DNA from: Hydrangea macrophylla
Taxonomy: Eukaryota; Streptophyta; Magnoliopsida; Cornales; Hydrangeaceae
Length of the DNA: 64,000 nucleotides
Reading direction: 5' to 3'
NCBI GenBank assembly: GCA_033977485.1
Contig: CM066985.1
Coordinates: 71,967,045-72,031,044, forward strand
Notes under the pieces: model-generated
Databases searched by the model: none
Seen by the model: only the letters and a program-made list of their open reading frames with translations
Told to the model about the DNA's origin: nothing
Shown here: piece by piece, positions 10,497 to 20,942 of the stretch
Numbering within the stretch: the stretch's first letter is position 1
How the letters are laid out: each line of letters begins with the position of its first letter
Translations under genes and position numbers: made by a program

Positions 10497-10670
10497 CTGA
10501 ATGCTAGTATTTGGTCCAACATCATCATATGAATGCGGAACAACCAAATGGACATTAAATTTTCTATCATCAACAATCCCACCTCCTCCTCCGCTGTTAT
10601 ATTGAAAAAACCCATCTGAACAACGAAGAACAGAGACTACTACACACAATAGTACAACAATAGCAGACAT
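10497..10670 (-). CDS. short putatively secreted protein, exon 1
   Basis: The minus-strand ATG at 10670-10668 opens a 58-codon exon. The first ~16 residues (MSAIVVLLCVVVSVLR) form a hydrophobic segment typical of a signal peptide, followed by a Gly run (SGGGGG) and a polar stretch ending in VGPNTSIQ. A donor GT follows (complement of 10495-10496), and the 115-bp intron contains a (TA)n microsatellite and ends in GCAG. With exon 2 the product would be about 90 residues. A small secreted peptide is the natural reading, but no family motif such as a conserved Cys array is visible. Transcript support would be needed to call it real; it could be a chance ORF. Confidence 0.35.
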
Positions 10671-10893
10671 CCCTAGATAGATCTCTATGACCCTTGATGT
10701 TCAAATTATATTTATAGAGTTAGAGTAATTTATTATATTTATTGAGTTAAGAGTACTTTATTTTTCGTTGAGTGACAGTAGGCATACAGTCAGCAAGCAT
10801 AAAGTACAAAATCAATGCTTAGACTTTTGGGGACCGGCTGTTTTGTATTTTCTCATGGGGAACTTTTGTGAAGTAAGATTGGTTTTGAAACAA

Positions 10894-11155
10894 GGGATAA
10901 TTAAAATTCAGTCATGTGTCAGTAGAGTATTTAAAAGTTAGTCATGTGTTTTTTGTAAATTAGAAATACATCAACTTTGGTGTAAAATCTCTAAAATACC
11001 CCTTCTTGTCTCTTTTCTCTATTCTCACAAAAGGCCAAAGATAAGGGGGTATTTTAGGTATTTTAGACAAAAAGTTGATGTATTTCTAATTTACAAAAAG
11101 CACATGACTGATTTTTAAATACTCTACTGACACATGACTGAATTTTAATTATCCC
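10894..11155. mobile_element. fold-back MITE (near-complete palindrome)
   Basis: The left arm starts GGGATAATTAAAATTCAGTC and the right arm is its complement. The arms run through 'catgtgtcagtagagtatttaaaa', 'gtaaattagaaatacatcaa' and 'aaaatacccc', leaving only a short loop around 11005-11045. AAACAA lies on both sides (10888-10893 and 11156-11161), a possible short TSD. At 262 bp and with no coding capacity, it would form a long hairpin as RNA or single-stranded DNA. The superfamily is not assigned. Confidence 0.7.
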
Positions 11156-11319
11156 AAACAACAATCATTTACTTATTTGTTTTCTCAACTTTATCTTTGA
11201 AATTTTTGACCCGAACTATCACTGTTAGTTAGTGTCATATTTATCTGATTCATTACCATTCTGAATTCGCTATTTTAAGTAGCAATTTTATCAAAAAATT
11301 TCCAACATAACTTTTGGCC

Positions 11320-11490
11320 TAGGAAGCACAGACACTTCTAAGAAGGCCACCTGTCGCGTGTTATATCGTGTCCAACACACGGACGCGACACTTCATGGAC
11401 ACTTTTACTATAGTGTTGACGTGCAATTTTTTAGAATTTTATCGTATCAATGTACCGGTGTCGTGTCGTATCTGTGTCCGTGCTTCATAG
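11320..11490. mobile_element. possible small inverted-repeat element
   Basis: The sequence starts aggaagcacagacac and ends gtgtccgtgcttcatag, which are inverted matches. The interior is rich in 'cgtgtc/gacacg' words (cgcgacac, tgtcgtgtcg). The flanks 'cttttggcc' and 'tttctggcc' may be a decayed 9-bp TSD. Borders are approximate. Confidence 0.4.
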
Positions 11491-12030
11491 TTTCTGGCCG
11501 AAGGTAGAATTCACTATTTCAACTAACGACTTCATAGAATTAAAGTCGCTATTTAAATTAGTGACTTCAGATTAGAAAGAAGAAATCGCGAATTTAAATA
11601 GCAACTTCAGGCTAGCATGACCAAACACTCATTTTTCTTCTTTCCCTCCCCCCATAACTCAATTTTTCCCCATAATTCAAACAGGGATGAAATTGAGAAA
11701 TAAATTAAAAATGTGATGGGTCAAAAAAATATAATCCGAATAATGATGGTTCGAATAAAAATTTCTAATACCCCTATAAAAAAAAAAATGGCTTCGGACA
11801 AAAATACCTATGCCAACGTCTTGACGTCGACAAGGCCCGAGTTAGTTTTTGTTTTGGACCGACTTATTACTTTTACTCAAATGGCATCTACTTGTGACGA
11901 AAGTCAAAGCATCTCTGTCTCTGACCAAATCTCAAGAATAGAAACTGACAACAAAGAATTGTATATAATCGTTGAAGCTTGATATAGCTCTTAATGAGTA
12001 CCACGTGCACTCACCAATTAGATCAACAAT
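11491..12030. other. intergenic, no supported gene
   Basis: AT-rich sequence. A plus-strand frame at 11713-11982 (89 codons) has an A-rich, Ile/Lys-rich start and no recognisable domain, so I do not call it a gene. Confidence 0.4.
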
Positions 12031-12453
12031 GATAGGGACACACACTAAATAACACATCGAACGACACACTATGTTTTAAATGCATATACCCTGTGTTATT
12101 TGAATTTTTCATACTTTTCTGTGTATCACTTATACAGCACAGGTAGGCCTGACAAAATAGTTTTGGATGCCCCAACTCACCCAAGCCAACCTGAAAAATA
12201 ATCACTTTGGACCTGGCAAAAGTTTTGAAAATGGGTTGAACAAATAAAATGTATAATTAAAAAATGGGTTGAAAATGGTTAACCATTTGATAACCATTTC
12301 ATTTTTTGTTTTAGTATTAGAATTTTTTGTGTTCATTTTAAAGAAAGAAAAAAAAAATGCGTTTGGTAACTTTGTTTTGTTTTTTAAAAGAGAAAAAAAA
12401 AACAAAAAAAAAAATGCGTTTGGTAAACAATAGTTTTGTGTCAAAATTTTATA

Positions 12454-13650
12454 ATTACTTAGTGAAATGACTACTTTGCCCTTGAAACTTCTAAATGTCA
12501 TAATTTGTTATAAAAAAAAAATCAGAATTTAACGTCGTCAAAGTCTATAAGCACATATTATTATGAAAACCATTTTGGAATCTAAAAAATATATACGTCG
12601 TAAAATGACCAAATTGCCCTTAGAGCTTTCATATCAGAAGTTAACATTGTTAAAATCATCAATTACTACGGCCCCGAGGTTTTTCGACGTTCTGGATCCA
12701 ATGGTAGGGTCCATTTGACCTGATTATATTTGTAAAATGACTACTTTGCCCTTTAAATTTTAAAATATTATAACTTGTTAAGACTAAATTAGAATTGAAC
12801 GCCGTCAGAGCCTGTGAGGTCATATTTAGGATAAAGAACATTGGGGACCTAAAAAGTACATATATGGTAAAATGACCAAATTGCCCTTGGGGTTTACATA
12901 TACGAAGTTAACACTGTTAAAGTCTTCAAATAATACAAAGTGACTTACTCTGAGGTTTTTCAACATTTTGAATCCAATGGTGTGGTCCATTTGACCTGAG
13001 TATATTTGTAAAATGACCATTTTGCCCTTAAAACTTTAAAATGCTATAACTTGTTAAAATAAAATCAGAATTTAACGTCGTCAAAGCTTGTGAACTCATA
13101 TTATTATGAAGAACATTTTGGAACCTAAAAAGTATTAGATCATAAAATGACCAAATTGCCCTTGGGGCTTACATATAAGATGTTAACATTGTTAAAGTCA
13201 TCTAATAATACGGAGTGACCTATCTCAAGGTTTTTTGACATTCTGGATCCAATGACAGGCTCCATTTGGTCTAAATCTATTTGTAAAATGACTATTTTGC
13301 CTTTCAAACTTCAAAATTTCATAACGCATTAACACTAAACTAGAATTGAACGTCGTCAGAGCCTGTGAGCTCATATAAAGATGAAGAACATTTGAGGATG
13401 TACAAGTATATATATACAGTAAAATGACCAAATTGCCCTTGGAGCTTACTTGTAATAAGTTAACATTGTTAAAGTATTAAAATAATACTAGGTGACTTAC
13501 ACTAAGATTATTCGACATTCTAAATCCAATGCAGGGGTCTATTTGACTTGAATACATAAGGGAAAAATGATTATTTTACTTAAAAATTCAAAATGCCATA
13601 ACTTGTTAAGATTAAATCAAAATGGCTAAAAAGTACATAGATTGTAAATT
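12454..13650 (+). repeat. tandem array, about four ~275-bp monomers, forward
   Basis: The anchor word TAAAATGACCAAATTGCCCT begins at 12601, 12868, 13143 and 13420, giving periods of 267, 275 and 277 bp. Each monomer also carries 'tttttcgacgttctggatccaatg', 'taaaatgactactttgccctt' and 'gaacgtcgtcagagcctgtgag' in the same order, with about 10-20% divergence by eye. Short open frames in it repeat with the monomer and are not genes. Confidence 0.8.
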
Positions 13651-13659
13651 GATCAATTC

Positions 13660-14925
13660 TGGTTAAATCTTAACAAGCTACGGGTTTTTAAATATATAAG
13701 GTCAAAATAGTCATTTTACAAATATATTCATGCAAATACATGCTTTGACAACGTTAAATTCTGATTTTATTTTAACAAGTTATGGCATTTTAAAGTTTAA
13801 TGGGTAAAATAGTCATTTTACAAATATATTCAAGTCAAATGGACCATGCCATTGGATCCAGAACGTCGAAAAATCTCGGGGGTAGGCAACTCTGTATTAT
13901 TTGAAGATTTTAACAATATTAACTTCGTATATTTAAACCCCAAGGGCAATTTGGTCATTTTATCATCTATGTACTTTGTAGGTCCCAAATGTTCTTTATC
14001 TTAAATATGACCTCACAGGCTCTGACGGCATTCAATTCTAGTTTAGTCTTCACAAGTTATGACATTTTGAAACTTAAAGGGCAAAATAGTCATTTTACAA
14101 ATATATTCAGGCCAAATGAACCCTACCATTGGATCCAGAACGTCGAAAAATCTAGGGTTGATCATTCCGTATTAATTGATGATTTTAACAATGTTAACAT
14201 CTTATATGTAAGCTCCAAGGGCAATTTGGTCATTTTACAACGTATATATTTTTTAGATTTCAAAATGGTCTTAATATTAGGATGATTTCATAGACTCTGA
14301 CGACGTTCAATTCTAGTTTATTCTTAACAAGTTATGGCATTTTGAAGTTTGAAGGGCAAAATAGTCATTTTACAAATAGATTCAAACCAAATGAACTCTG
14401 TCATTGGATCCAGAATGTCGAAAAACCTAGAGATTGATCATTCCGTATTAATTGATGATTTTAACAATGTTAACTTCTTGTATGTAAGCTCCAAGGGCAA
14501 TTTGGTCATTTTACGACGTATATATTTTTTAGATTCCAAAAAGGTCTTAATATTAGGATGATTTCATAGGCTCTGACGTCGTTCAATTCTAGTTTATTCT
14601 TAACAAGTTATGGCATTTTGAAGTTTGAAGGGCAAAATAGTCATTTTCCAAATAGATTCAAACCAAATGAACTCTGTCATTGGATCCAGAACGTCGAAAA
14701 ACCTTGAGTAGGTCACTCCGTATTAATTGATGATTTTAACAATGTTAACTTCTTATATGTAAGCTCCAAGGGCAATTTGGTCATTTGACCATATATATGC
14801 TTTTTAGCTCCCCAAATGGTCTTAATATTATAATAAGTTCATAGGCTTTGACGACGTTCAATTCTAGTTTAGTCTTAACAAATTATAGCATTTTGAAGTT
14901 TGAAGGGTAAAATAGTCATTCAATT
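13660..14925 (-). repeat. tandem array, about four ~275-bp monomers, inverted
   Basis: The same monomer as 12454-13650 on the opposite strand. The complementary anchor CAAGGGCAATTTGGTCATTT begins at 13941, 14216, 14492 and 14767 (periods 275, 276, 275 bp). The two frames at 13989-14285 and 14349-14561, which look like homologous 'proteins', are translations of successive monomers rather than genes. Confidence 0.8.
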
Positions 14926-15243
14926 TTCTTTTTCTTTTTTTTTTTTTTAAAAAAAAATTTTAAAAAAAATTTCCAATTTTTTTTTTGAAAGAAAAAAATA
15001 ATAGATAAAGATTTCAAAAAAAAATAACGATAATTTTGGTCGGGTTGGCAAGTCAACCCGGGTCAACCCATATTTGACCTATATTTTCATGGGTTATAAA
15101 TAGTTTTAAAACCATTTTAACCCAACCTATTTTGTTCCAACCCATATTTACTCATATCCAACCAATTGCCCGGCCTAAGCAAAGGGTACATGTATTTAAA
15201 GTTGGTATGTCATTTAGTGTGTCGTTTGGTGTGTATCCCTATC

Positions 15244-15902
15244 ATTTTTGTTTAAAAATCTTAAGAATTCAATAATTGTTTTTTCATCCAAGAATCATAA
15301 GATGTTTTCTCATACGAGAAACTTCTCAGAATAACTCCGCCTATTAATTAATCAATCAATTAGATCTATGAAGTAAAAGCAAAAGCCAAAGCTTTCGTCC
15401 ACTCACTTGTTCTGTATTGAGACTAGAATTTTGGAAAAATAAAATTGTATTTATATTTTGTAAATGTCAATTGGACGTCATATGGGAACTTGAATAATTG
15501 GTCAACGACGTCATACAAATAATTTTTTAAAAAAAATGTTTTTTTTTTGTAAGTATGTAATATAATTGTATTATCAAAATTATTCTGAGTGAAGAATTTA
15601 AAATTTTTGTATGATTATATTGTGGTAGCTCCCCCTGCCACAAATTAGGAGTCTTGCTTTGAAAACTCAAGTTTTTAAAAGGACAAAAAAAATCGATGTC
15701 TACTTTCCACAATTATCTCTAATTAGTACAACTTTTTTGACTTTTCTTGGGTAGATTTCAAAGAAAGGTAATTTTATAAAGTAAATAGCAAATGTATATC
15801 AATTTAGGAAAGTGTAACAATAATTTGGACATCACAAAATGGAAGAGTAAACTCTAAATTTGAAGCGGAAGACAACCCCCCCCCCCCCCCCCCCCCCCCC
15901 CC

Positions 15903-15938
<36 letters not shown>

Positions 15939-16312
15939 CAAAAAAAAAAAACCTATTGTATAGTCCCCCAAAAAATATTGATTAGGTTAAAAAAAAAAAA
16001 CGGATTTTATATGTAATATGTTGGCCCATTTCTAACCCATTCTCCAAAAAATTGAAAATAAAATAAAATGTTATATATAATATATTGGCCTAATCATAAT
16101 CTATAATATTTGTGGAATCTCCGCTCCAAAAAGGGGAGTCCCGCCTTTTTTTCTAATTAAATATTTAGATTAATCAATTATCTTCTCACTTACCATTTAA
16201 ATTTAACCCAAAATGTAAACTCTACTTATTACAACCAGTTACAATACTTAATTAATATCGGAAAAAAGTGATAAGATGTACGTAATGTCAGAATTGTATT
16301 TAGATTAATCAA
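15244..16312. other. intergenic with poly-C and AC microsatellite
   Basis: No gene seen. A run of 28 C (15876-15903) is followed by (AC)16 (15905-15936), a compound simple repeat likely to be unreliable in assembly. The words 'atttagattaatcaatt' occur at about 16166-16183 and again at 16299-16315, immediately at the junction with the truncated copia LTR, which suggests a rearrangement at this edge. Confidence 0.6.
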
Positions 16313-16410
16313 TTTTCTTCTCTTTGTTTCCTTTTTCTGTCTTTCCTAGCTTGTATATATACATACTCTTTGTGAATGAATTAAACAATCAATTCTTCTA
16401 TCTTTCTTCT
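16313..16410 (+). repeat. copia A 5' LTR remnant
   Basis: Matches the last 98 bp of the 210-bp copia LTR (from 'ttttcttctctttgtttcc' to 'ctttcttct'). The first 112 bp are missing. The break falls at 'tcaattttcttctc', and the upstream host word 'tcaattatcttctc' at 16176-16189 shares nearly the same letters, so microhomology may have guided the joining. Confidence 0.85.
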
Positions 16411-16422
16411 TGGTATCAGAGC
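16411..16422 (+). promoter_or_regulatory. copia A primer-binding site
   Basis: TGGTATCAGAGC directly follows the LTR end and is complementary to the 3' end of initiator tRNA-Met, the usual primer for plant copia reverse transcription. The leader to gag (16423-16829) is C-rich and untranslated. Confidence 0.9.
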
Positions 16423-16829
16423 AACAACAAAAACACCAAACCCTAGCTCCCCACCACCAACAGCCGCTACCCACAGCCTCTCCTGGGCTCGCCGCACCAT
16501 CTCCCACCTTTAGCCCACCTCGGCGCAGCTCTCCCCCCCCCCCACCAGCCGAGGGTCCCACAAGCCCCCTAGGGCTCCGGCGCACTTCCCAGGTCTCCAC
16601 CGAGGCACTTGTGCCTCTCCGACAGCCTCTGCGCTGTCCTCCGCCCCTCTGTGGGCCCCTCTTGCATCCTTGTGATGCATTAGAACCTTAGTGCTCCTTC
16701 TCATCTCTCTTTCAGACCTTTATTTGGTCTCCGGTTGCCCCATCTGTGTTTCACCTGTTCTGGGCAGCCCTTCATCTTCTCGATTTTTCAAATTTTTGTT
16801 GGTTTTCTCTTGGGTTCAGACACTCCGGT

Positions 16830-17753
16830 ATGGCTCTTGACGGAAAAGATACTGATCCTATTACTCCTGCTCGTCCAGATCTGTCTCTTTCTCAACACAC
16901 CCCTGCTCAACGGGTTACTAGCGTGTTGTTGAGTGGAAGGAACTTTGCCGCATGGTCCCGTTCTTTCCGTCTCTATCTTGGAGGCAAAGGTAAGTCTGGA
17001 TGGATTCTAGGCACTGTACCCATACCAGCGCTCTCTGATCCTACATTTGCTCAGTGGGATATTGATAACTGCACCATTTTGGGGTGGTTATTTAACTCTA
17101 TGGAAGATCGAATTTATCATATGTTCATGTTTCATGATACTGTTTCCAGCCTATGGACCTCTCTGACTCAAATGTATGCTCATGAGTGCAATGATTCCCG
17201 TATCTTCGAACTTTATCGGGATGTTGCACAGGCTTCTCAGGCTACATTAGGTCTTTCAGTTGCTGATTATTTTGGTTACCTTCAGTCCCGTTGGGAGGAA
17301 CTGGCTCAATATGAGCCTCTTAGTGAATTTCCGCCTGAAGCAGCTACTATTGCTCTCCGACATCTCAATCGCCATCACACCTACCAGTTCTTGATGGGTC
17401 TAAAACCTGAGTTCGAATCTCTCCGGACTCAGATTTTAAACACATCCCCTATGCCTTCTTTATTTGAGGCTTTTGCTACTATTGATGGAGATGAGAGACG
17501 TCGTCGCTTGCTTCAACCTCCGGCTGTACCTGAGCCAACTCAAGTGCCTAATCAGATGGCTCTTGCTGCCCCAACGGGCCCATTCACTCGTCCTCCTGGA
17601 TCTGGTAATCGCCCTTTCTGCACTCACTGTGGTAATCTTGGTCACATTAAGGATCGCTGCTTCAAACTCCATCCTGAACTCCTTCTACTGCACTCCATGT
17701 TGGGTCTAGCAACCCCTCGTGGATTCTGGATTCTGGTGCCAGTGATCATATGA
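16830..17753 (+). CDS. gag: copia A Gag (capsid/nucleocapsid)
   Basis: Gag packages the element RNA into cytoplasmic particles. I start it at ATG 16830 (MALDGKDTDPITPARPDLSL). The frame is open 28 codons further upstream, to 16746, but that stretch is hydrophobic leader sequence. The middle carries the copia-type Gag helical domain (around WSRSFRLYLGGKGKSGWILG), and a CCHC zinc knuckle FCTHCGNLGHIKDRC lies near 17618-17662. Shortly after the knuckle the frame departs from protease, which is read one base back. Both copia A and B share this shift, so it predates their duplication. The ~20 residues after the knuckle are therefore probably not native. Confidence 0.85.
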   Translation: MALDGKDTDPITPARPDLSLSQHTPAQRVTSVLLSGRNFAAWSRSFRLYLGGKGKSGWILGTVPIPALSDPTFAQWDIDNCTILGWLFNSMEDRIYHMFMFHDTVSSLWTSLTQMYAHECNDSRIFELYRDVAQASQATLGLSVADYFGYLQSRWEELAQYEPLSEFPPEAATIALRHLNRHHTYQFLMGLKPEFESLRTQILNTSPMPSLFEAFATIDGDERRRRLLQPPAVPEPTQVPNQMALAAPTGPFTRPPGSGNRPFCTHCGNLGHIKDRCFKLHPELLLLHSMLGLATPRGFWILVPVII

Positions 17754-20700
17754 CTGGTAAGTTGTCCTTGTTTTCATCCTCTTTGGTTCCCATCTCCCAA
17801 TTTGTGCGTATTGCCGACGGGTCCACTATCTATGTCAAAAGTAAAGGCGATGTTTGCCTCTCCTCTAGTATCTCTTTATCTTCTGTTCTTCATGTCCCTA
17901 GCTTTCCTTATAATCTTCTTTCAGTTAGTCGTCTTGCAAAATGTCTTAATTGTGAAATTGTGTTCTTACCAGATTGTTGTCATTTGCAGGACCGGATTTC
18001 GAAGAAGATTTTTGGCAGGGGATATGAGCGGGATGGCCTTTTCTATTTTGGTGATCTACTTGGCGGAAGTTTAAGTGTGTCGTCGTCGAGTCTCCAAGCG
18101 TCTGTTTTGCCTGAGTCTTCTAAGTCTTCTAGTTTTTCTTTAGAGTCAATAAAATTGTGGCACGCCCGCTTGGGCCATGCAAACTTTCATTATCTTTGTC
18201 AACTTTGTCCATTATTAAATAAAGCCTGCCAGAAATTTAAATTCAATTGTGTGGTGTGTGAATTATCTAAGCATACTCGTTCTCATTACATACCTCACAT
18301 GAATCGTGCACCGTCTGCTTTTGATATTATCCATACTGATGTGTGGGGCCCTTCCCCAATTACTGATATTTCTGGTTACCGTTATTATGTTACATTCATT
18401 GATGATTACACTAGGTGTACATGGGTTTCTTTGCTTAAGAAGAAATCAGAAGTTTTCTCCTTGTTTTCTAACTTCTTACAAATGGTTAAGACCCAATTTA
18501 GTACAGTTGTTCGTAATCTACGTTCTGATAATGGTCGTGAATACATTACTAATGAGTTTCGGGCTGAGCTTAATAAACAGGGTATTCTCCAGCAACTCAC
18601 TTGTCCCTACACTCCAGAACAGAATGGTGTGGCGGAACGAAAGAACCGCTCCATCATGTCTGTTGTTAGGTGTCTTCAGTGCGGAATGAATGTACCCAAA
18701 TACTTCTGGCATCTGGCCGTTCTTACTGCCACTTTTCTTCTTAACCGGACTCCAAGTCGTGTTTTACATGGAAAGGCACCTCTGCAACTTCTTCAGCCCG
18801 ACAAAACCCTCTTTCCTATCATACCTCGGGTCTTTGGTTGTACATGCTTTGTTCAAGATCGCAGTCCAACTCGAACAAAATTAGATAACAAGGCTGTCCG
18901 CTGCATCTTCTTAGGTTATTCACCTATGTCAAAAGGTTACCGGTGTTATGATCCGATTACTCGTCATATGTATCATTCTATGGATGTTACGTTTTTGGAG
19001 GATACTCCATTTTTTGCGGGTCCTCAGTCTGTTCCTGCTCCTTCTAATACTACTTTATCTGAAGATAGTGAGTTGCTTCCCCGTCCTGTTCCTCTGTTTG
19101 AACCATCTTCAGAGACTTCCTCCTCCCTTCCTCCGGTCATTACCACCGCTCCTACTCAGGTGTATTCTCGCCGGCCTCCTGCTCAGACTCCACTTCCAAG
19201 ATCTTCCCCGGAATCTGGTAATGCTTCTACTCCTTTACCTACTAGACATTCCACACGGCTTCGCCGTCCTCCTAATCGTTATGGTTTTTCTGTTAGTACT
19301 AATCATCCCATTGATCAGTATGTTTCTTATCAGGGACTTTCAGATTTCTATTGCTCTTTTCTTAGTCAGGTTGACTCCACATCCATCCCTCGGTATGTCT
19401 CTGAAGCTCTCCAGGATCCACAGTGGGTGGCTGCCATGACCTTGAAAATGGATGCCCTTCAACGTAATCAGACTTGGGAACTTGTGTCTCTCCCCCCTGG
19501 TGAGAAAACTGTTGGGTATAAGTGGGTCTTCACTATCAAGTATCAGGCTGATGGTACTATCGAGCGCTATAAGGCACGTCTAGTGGCCAAGGGCTTTACT
19601 CAAATCCCGGGCAAGGATTTTAGCGCTACCTTTGCTCCCGTAGCCAAATTGACATCTGTTCGGCTTATAATCTCTTTGGCTGCATCTCACAACTGGCCCC
19701 TACATCAATTGGATGTTAAAAATGCCTTTCTGAATGGGGATTTGGATGAGACTATTTATATGAATCCTCCTCCGGGTTTTCGGGCTGAGGGGGAGTATTC
19801 AAGGAAGGTATGTCGTCTTCGAAAATCTTTATACGGTCTTAAGCAATCACCCCGAGCTTGGTTCAACCGTTTTAGTGAGGTCATTTTATCTTTGGGCTTC
19901 ACTCGATGCCACTCTGATCACACTTGTTTCACCCATCATCGACCTGATGGCCGGTCAGTTATTATTCTGGTATATGTTGATGATATCATTATTACAGGGG
20001 ATGATGCTCCAGGCATTACCAAAGTCAAGAAGGCCCTTAGTCAATCTTTTGATGTTAAGGACTTGGGGCCTCTTCGGTACTTTCTCGGGATAGAAGTTGC
20101 CCGCTCTCGTCGAGGTATATCACTGTCTCAACGAAAATATACTCTGGATCTCCTGCAAGATACAGGTATGATGGGATGTCGTCCTGCCTCTACTCCTATG
20201 GATCCCAATCATAAGCTGACTAATGAGTCTGGGGAACTTATTCCTGATGCTTCGGTATATCAGCGCCTTGTTGGCCGTCTTATTTACTTGACCAACACTC
20301 GACCCGACATTACATTTGCAGTCAGTGTTGTAAGTCAATTTATGCATGCTCCACGATCATCTCATCTTGATGCTGTTCATCATATACTCCGGTATCTCAA
20401 GACTTGTCCGGGTCTTGGAATATTTTATTCTGCAGGTACACAGTCTGGGGTGTCCTGCTTCACTGATGCTGATTATGCTGGGTCTAAGAGTGATCGTCGG
20501 TCCACATCCGGATTCTGCACTTTCTATGGGAGTCATCTTCTCTCATGGAAAAGCAAGAAACAAGCTGTAGTTTCTCGTTCTTCCGCTGAGGCAGAATATC
20601 GGGCCATGGCACAGGGAACATGTGAGCTTCTATGGGTGCGTTCTATTCTGAAAGAGTTGGGATATCCGGTTAATTGCTCATCCACGTTGTTCTGTGACAA

Positions 20701-20815
20701 CAAGTCTGCCCTTATGCTTGCTTCTGACTCGGTTCTCCATGAACGTACTAAGCATATTGAAGTGGATGTTCATTTCATTAGAGAGAAAGTTCGGTCTGGA
20801 ATCATTGTCCCATAA
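17705..20815 (+). CDS. pol: copia A Pol (PR-INT-RT-RNase H), short C-terminus
   Basis: Polyprotein performing maturation, integration and reverse transcription. The frame opens before the aspartic protease motif WILDSGASDHMTG (from 17720; its internal Met is 17750). A GAG-pre-integrase region follows (LWHARLGHANFHYLC), then the integrase core (HTDVWGPSP, SDNGREY, CPYTPEQNGVAERKN), reverse transcriptase with YVDD at 19973-19984, and RNase H (CFTDADYAGS, SSAEAEYRAM, CDNKSALMLAS). It ends early at TAA (20813-20815) where copia B has GAA, losing about 40 residues. It is in a -1 frame relative to Gag, so whether it can be expressed depends on frameshifting or is already lost. Otherwise open throughout. 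Confidence 0.9.
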   Translation, partial: SSNPSWILDSGASDHMTGKLSLFSSSLVPISQFVRIADGSTIYVKSKGDVCLSSSISLSSVLHVPSFPYNLLSVSRLAKCLNCEIVFLPDCCHLQDRISKKIFGRGYERDGLFYFGDLLGGSLSVSSSSLQASVLPESSKSSSFSLESIKLWHARLGHANFHYLCQLCPLLNKACQKFKFNCVVCELSKHTRSHYIPHMNRAPSAFDIIHTDVWGPSPITDISGYRYYVTFIDDYTRCTWVSLLKKKSEVFSLFSNFLQMVKTQFSTVVRNLRSDNGREYITNEFRAELNKQGILQQLTCPYTPEQNGVAERKNRSIMSVVRCLQCGMNVPKYFWHLAVLTATFLLNRTPSRVLHGKAPLQLLQPDKTLFPIIPRVFGCTCFVQDRSPTRTKLDNKAVRCIFLGYSPMSKGYRCYDPITRHMYHSMDVTFLEDTPFFAGPQSVPAPSNTTLSEDSELLPRPVPLFEPSSETSSSLPPVITTAPTQVYSRRPPAQTPLPRSSPESGNASTPLPTRHSTRLRRPPNRYGFSVSTNHPIDQYVSYQGLSDFYCSFLSQVDSTSIPRYVSEALQDPQWVAAMTLKMDALQRNQTWELVSLPPGEKTVGYKWVFTIKYQADGTIERYKARLVAKGFTQIPGKDFSATFAPVAKLTSVRLIISLAASHNWPLHQLDVKNAFLNGDLDETIYMNPPPGFRAEGEYSRKVCRLRKSLYGLKQSPRAWFNRFSEVILSLGFTRCHSDHTCFTHHRPDGRSVIILVYVDDIIITGDDAPGITKVKKALSQSFDVKDLGPLRYFLGIEVARSRRGISLSQRKYTLDLLQDTGMMGCRPASTPMDPNHKLTNESGELIPDASVYQRLVGRLIYLTNTRPDITFAVSVVSQFMHAPRSSHLDAVHHILRYLKTCPGLGIFYSAGTQSGVSCFTDADYAGSKSDRRSTSGFCTFYGSHLLSWKSKKQAVVSRSSAEAEYRAMAQGTCELLWVRSILKELGYPVNCSSTLFCDNKSALMLASDSVLHERTKHIEVDVHFIREKVRSGIIVP

Positions 20816-20942
20816 TTTGTGCCCTCTTCCAATCAAGCTGCTGATATGTTTACAAAGTTTGTTGGTCCCTCTCTCCTGAAGTCGTCTTTGGTCAAGCTGG
20901 GTCTCATTGATATCTTTGCTCCATCTCCAGCTTGAGGGGGAG

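Larger units (their letters stand above)
12031..15243. mobile_element. 3.2-kb fold-back element with internal tandem monomers
   Basis: The left end starts GATAGGGACACACACTAAAT. The right end, inverted, starts GATAGGGATACACACCAAAC and continues with matching 'cgacacac' words and a further outer match around the 'aggcctgacaaa / ttgcccggcctaag' regions. Inside the ends, two tandem arrays of a ~275-bp monomer face each other (separate entries), so each half is roughly the inverted complement of the other, with the centre near 13.65 kb. No transposase frame exists. No clean TSD was found, so the exact borders and superfamily (Mutator-like or fold-back) stay open. Confidence 0.6.

Noticed and set aside
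13989..14561. Two neighbouring ORFs with near-identical proteins suggesting a tandem gene family
   Set aside because: They are translations of successive 275-bp monomers in a non-coding inverted array, and the mirrored minus-strand frames at 12659-13431 have the same cause.
16346..16704. Gly/Pro-rich ORFs on both strands of the copia leader (also 31214-31573)
   Set aside because: They arise from the C-rich untranslated leader and are not in the Gag frame.
17600..17760. Programmed -1 frameshift between copia Gag and Pol
   Set aside because: The frames are indeed offset, but no clear slippery heptamer with downstream structure is visible and related plant copia elements generally use one frame, so a deletion in a common ancestor of A and B is simpler.
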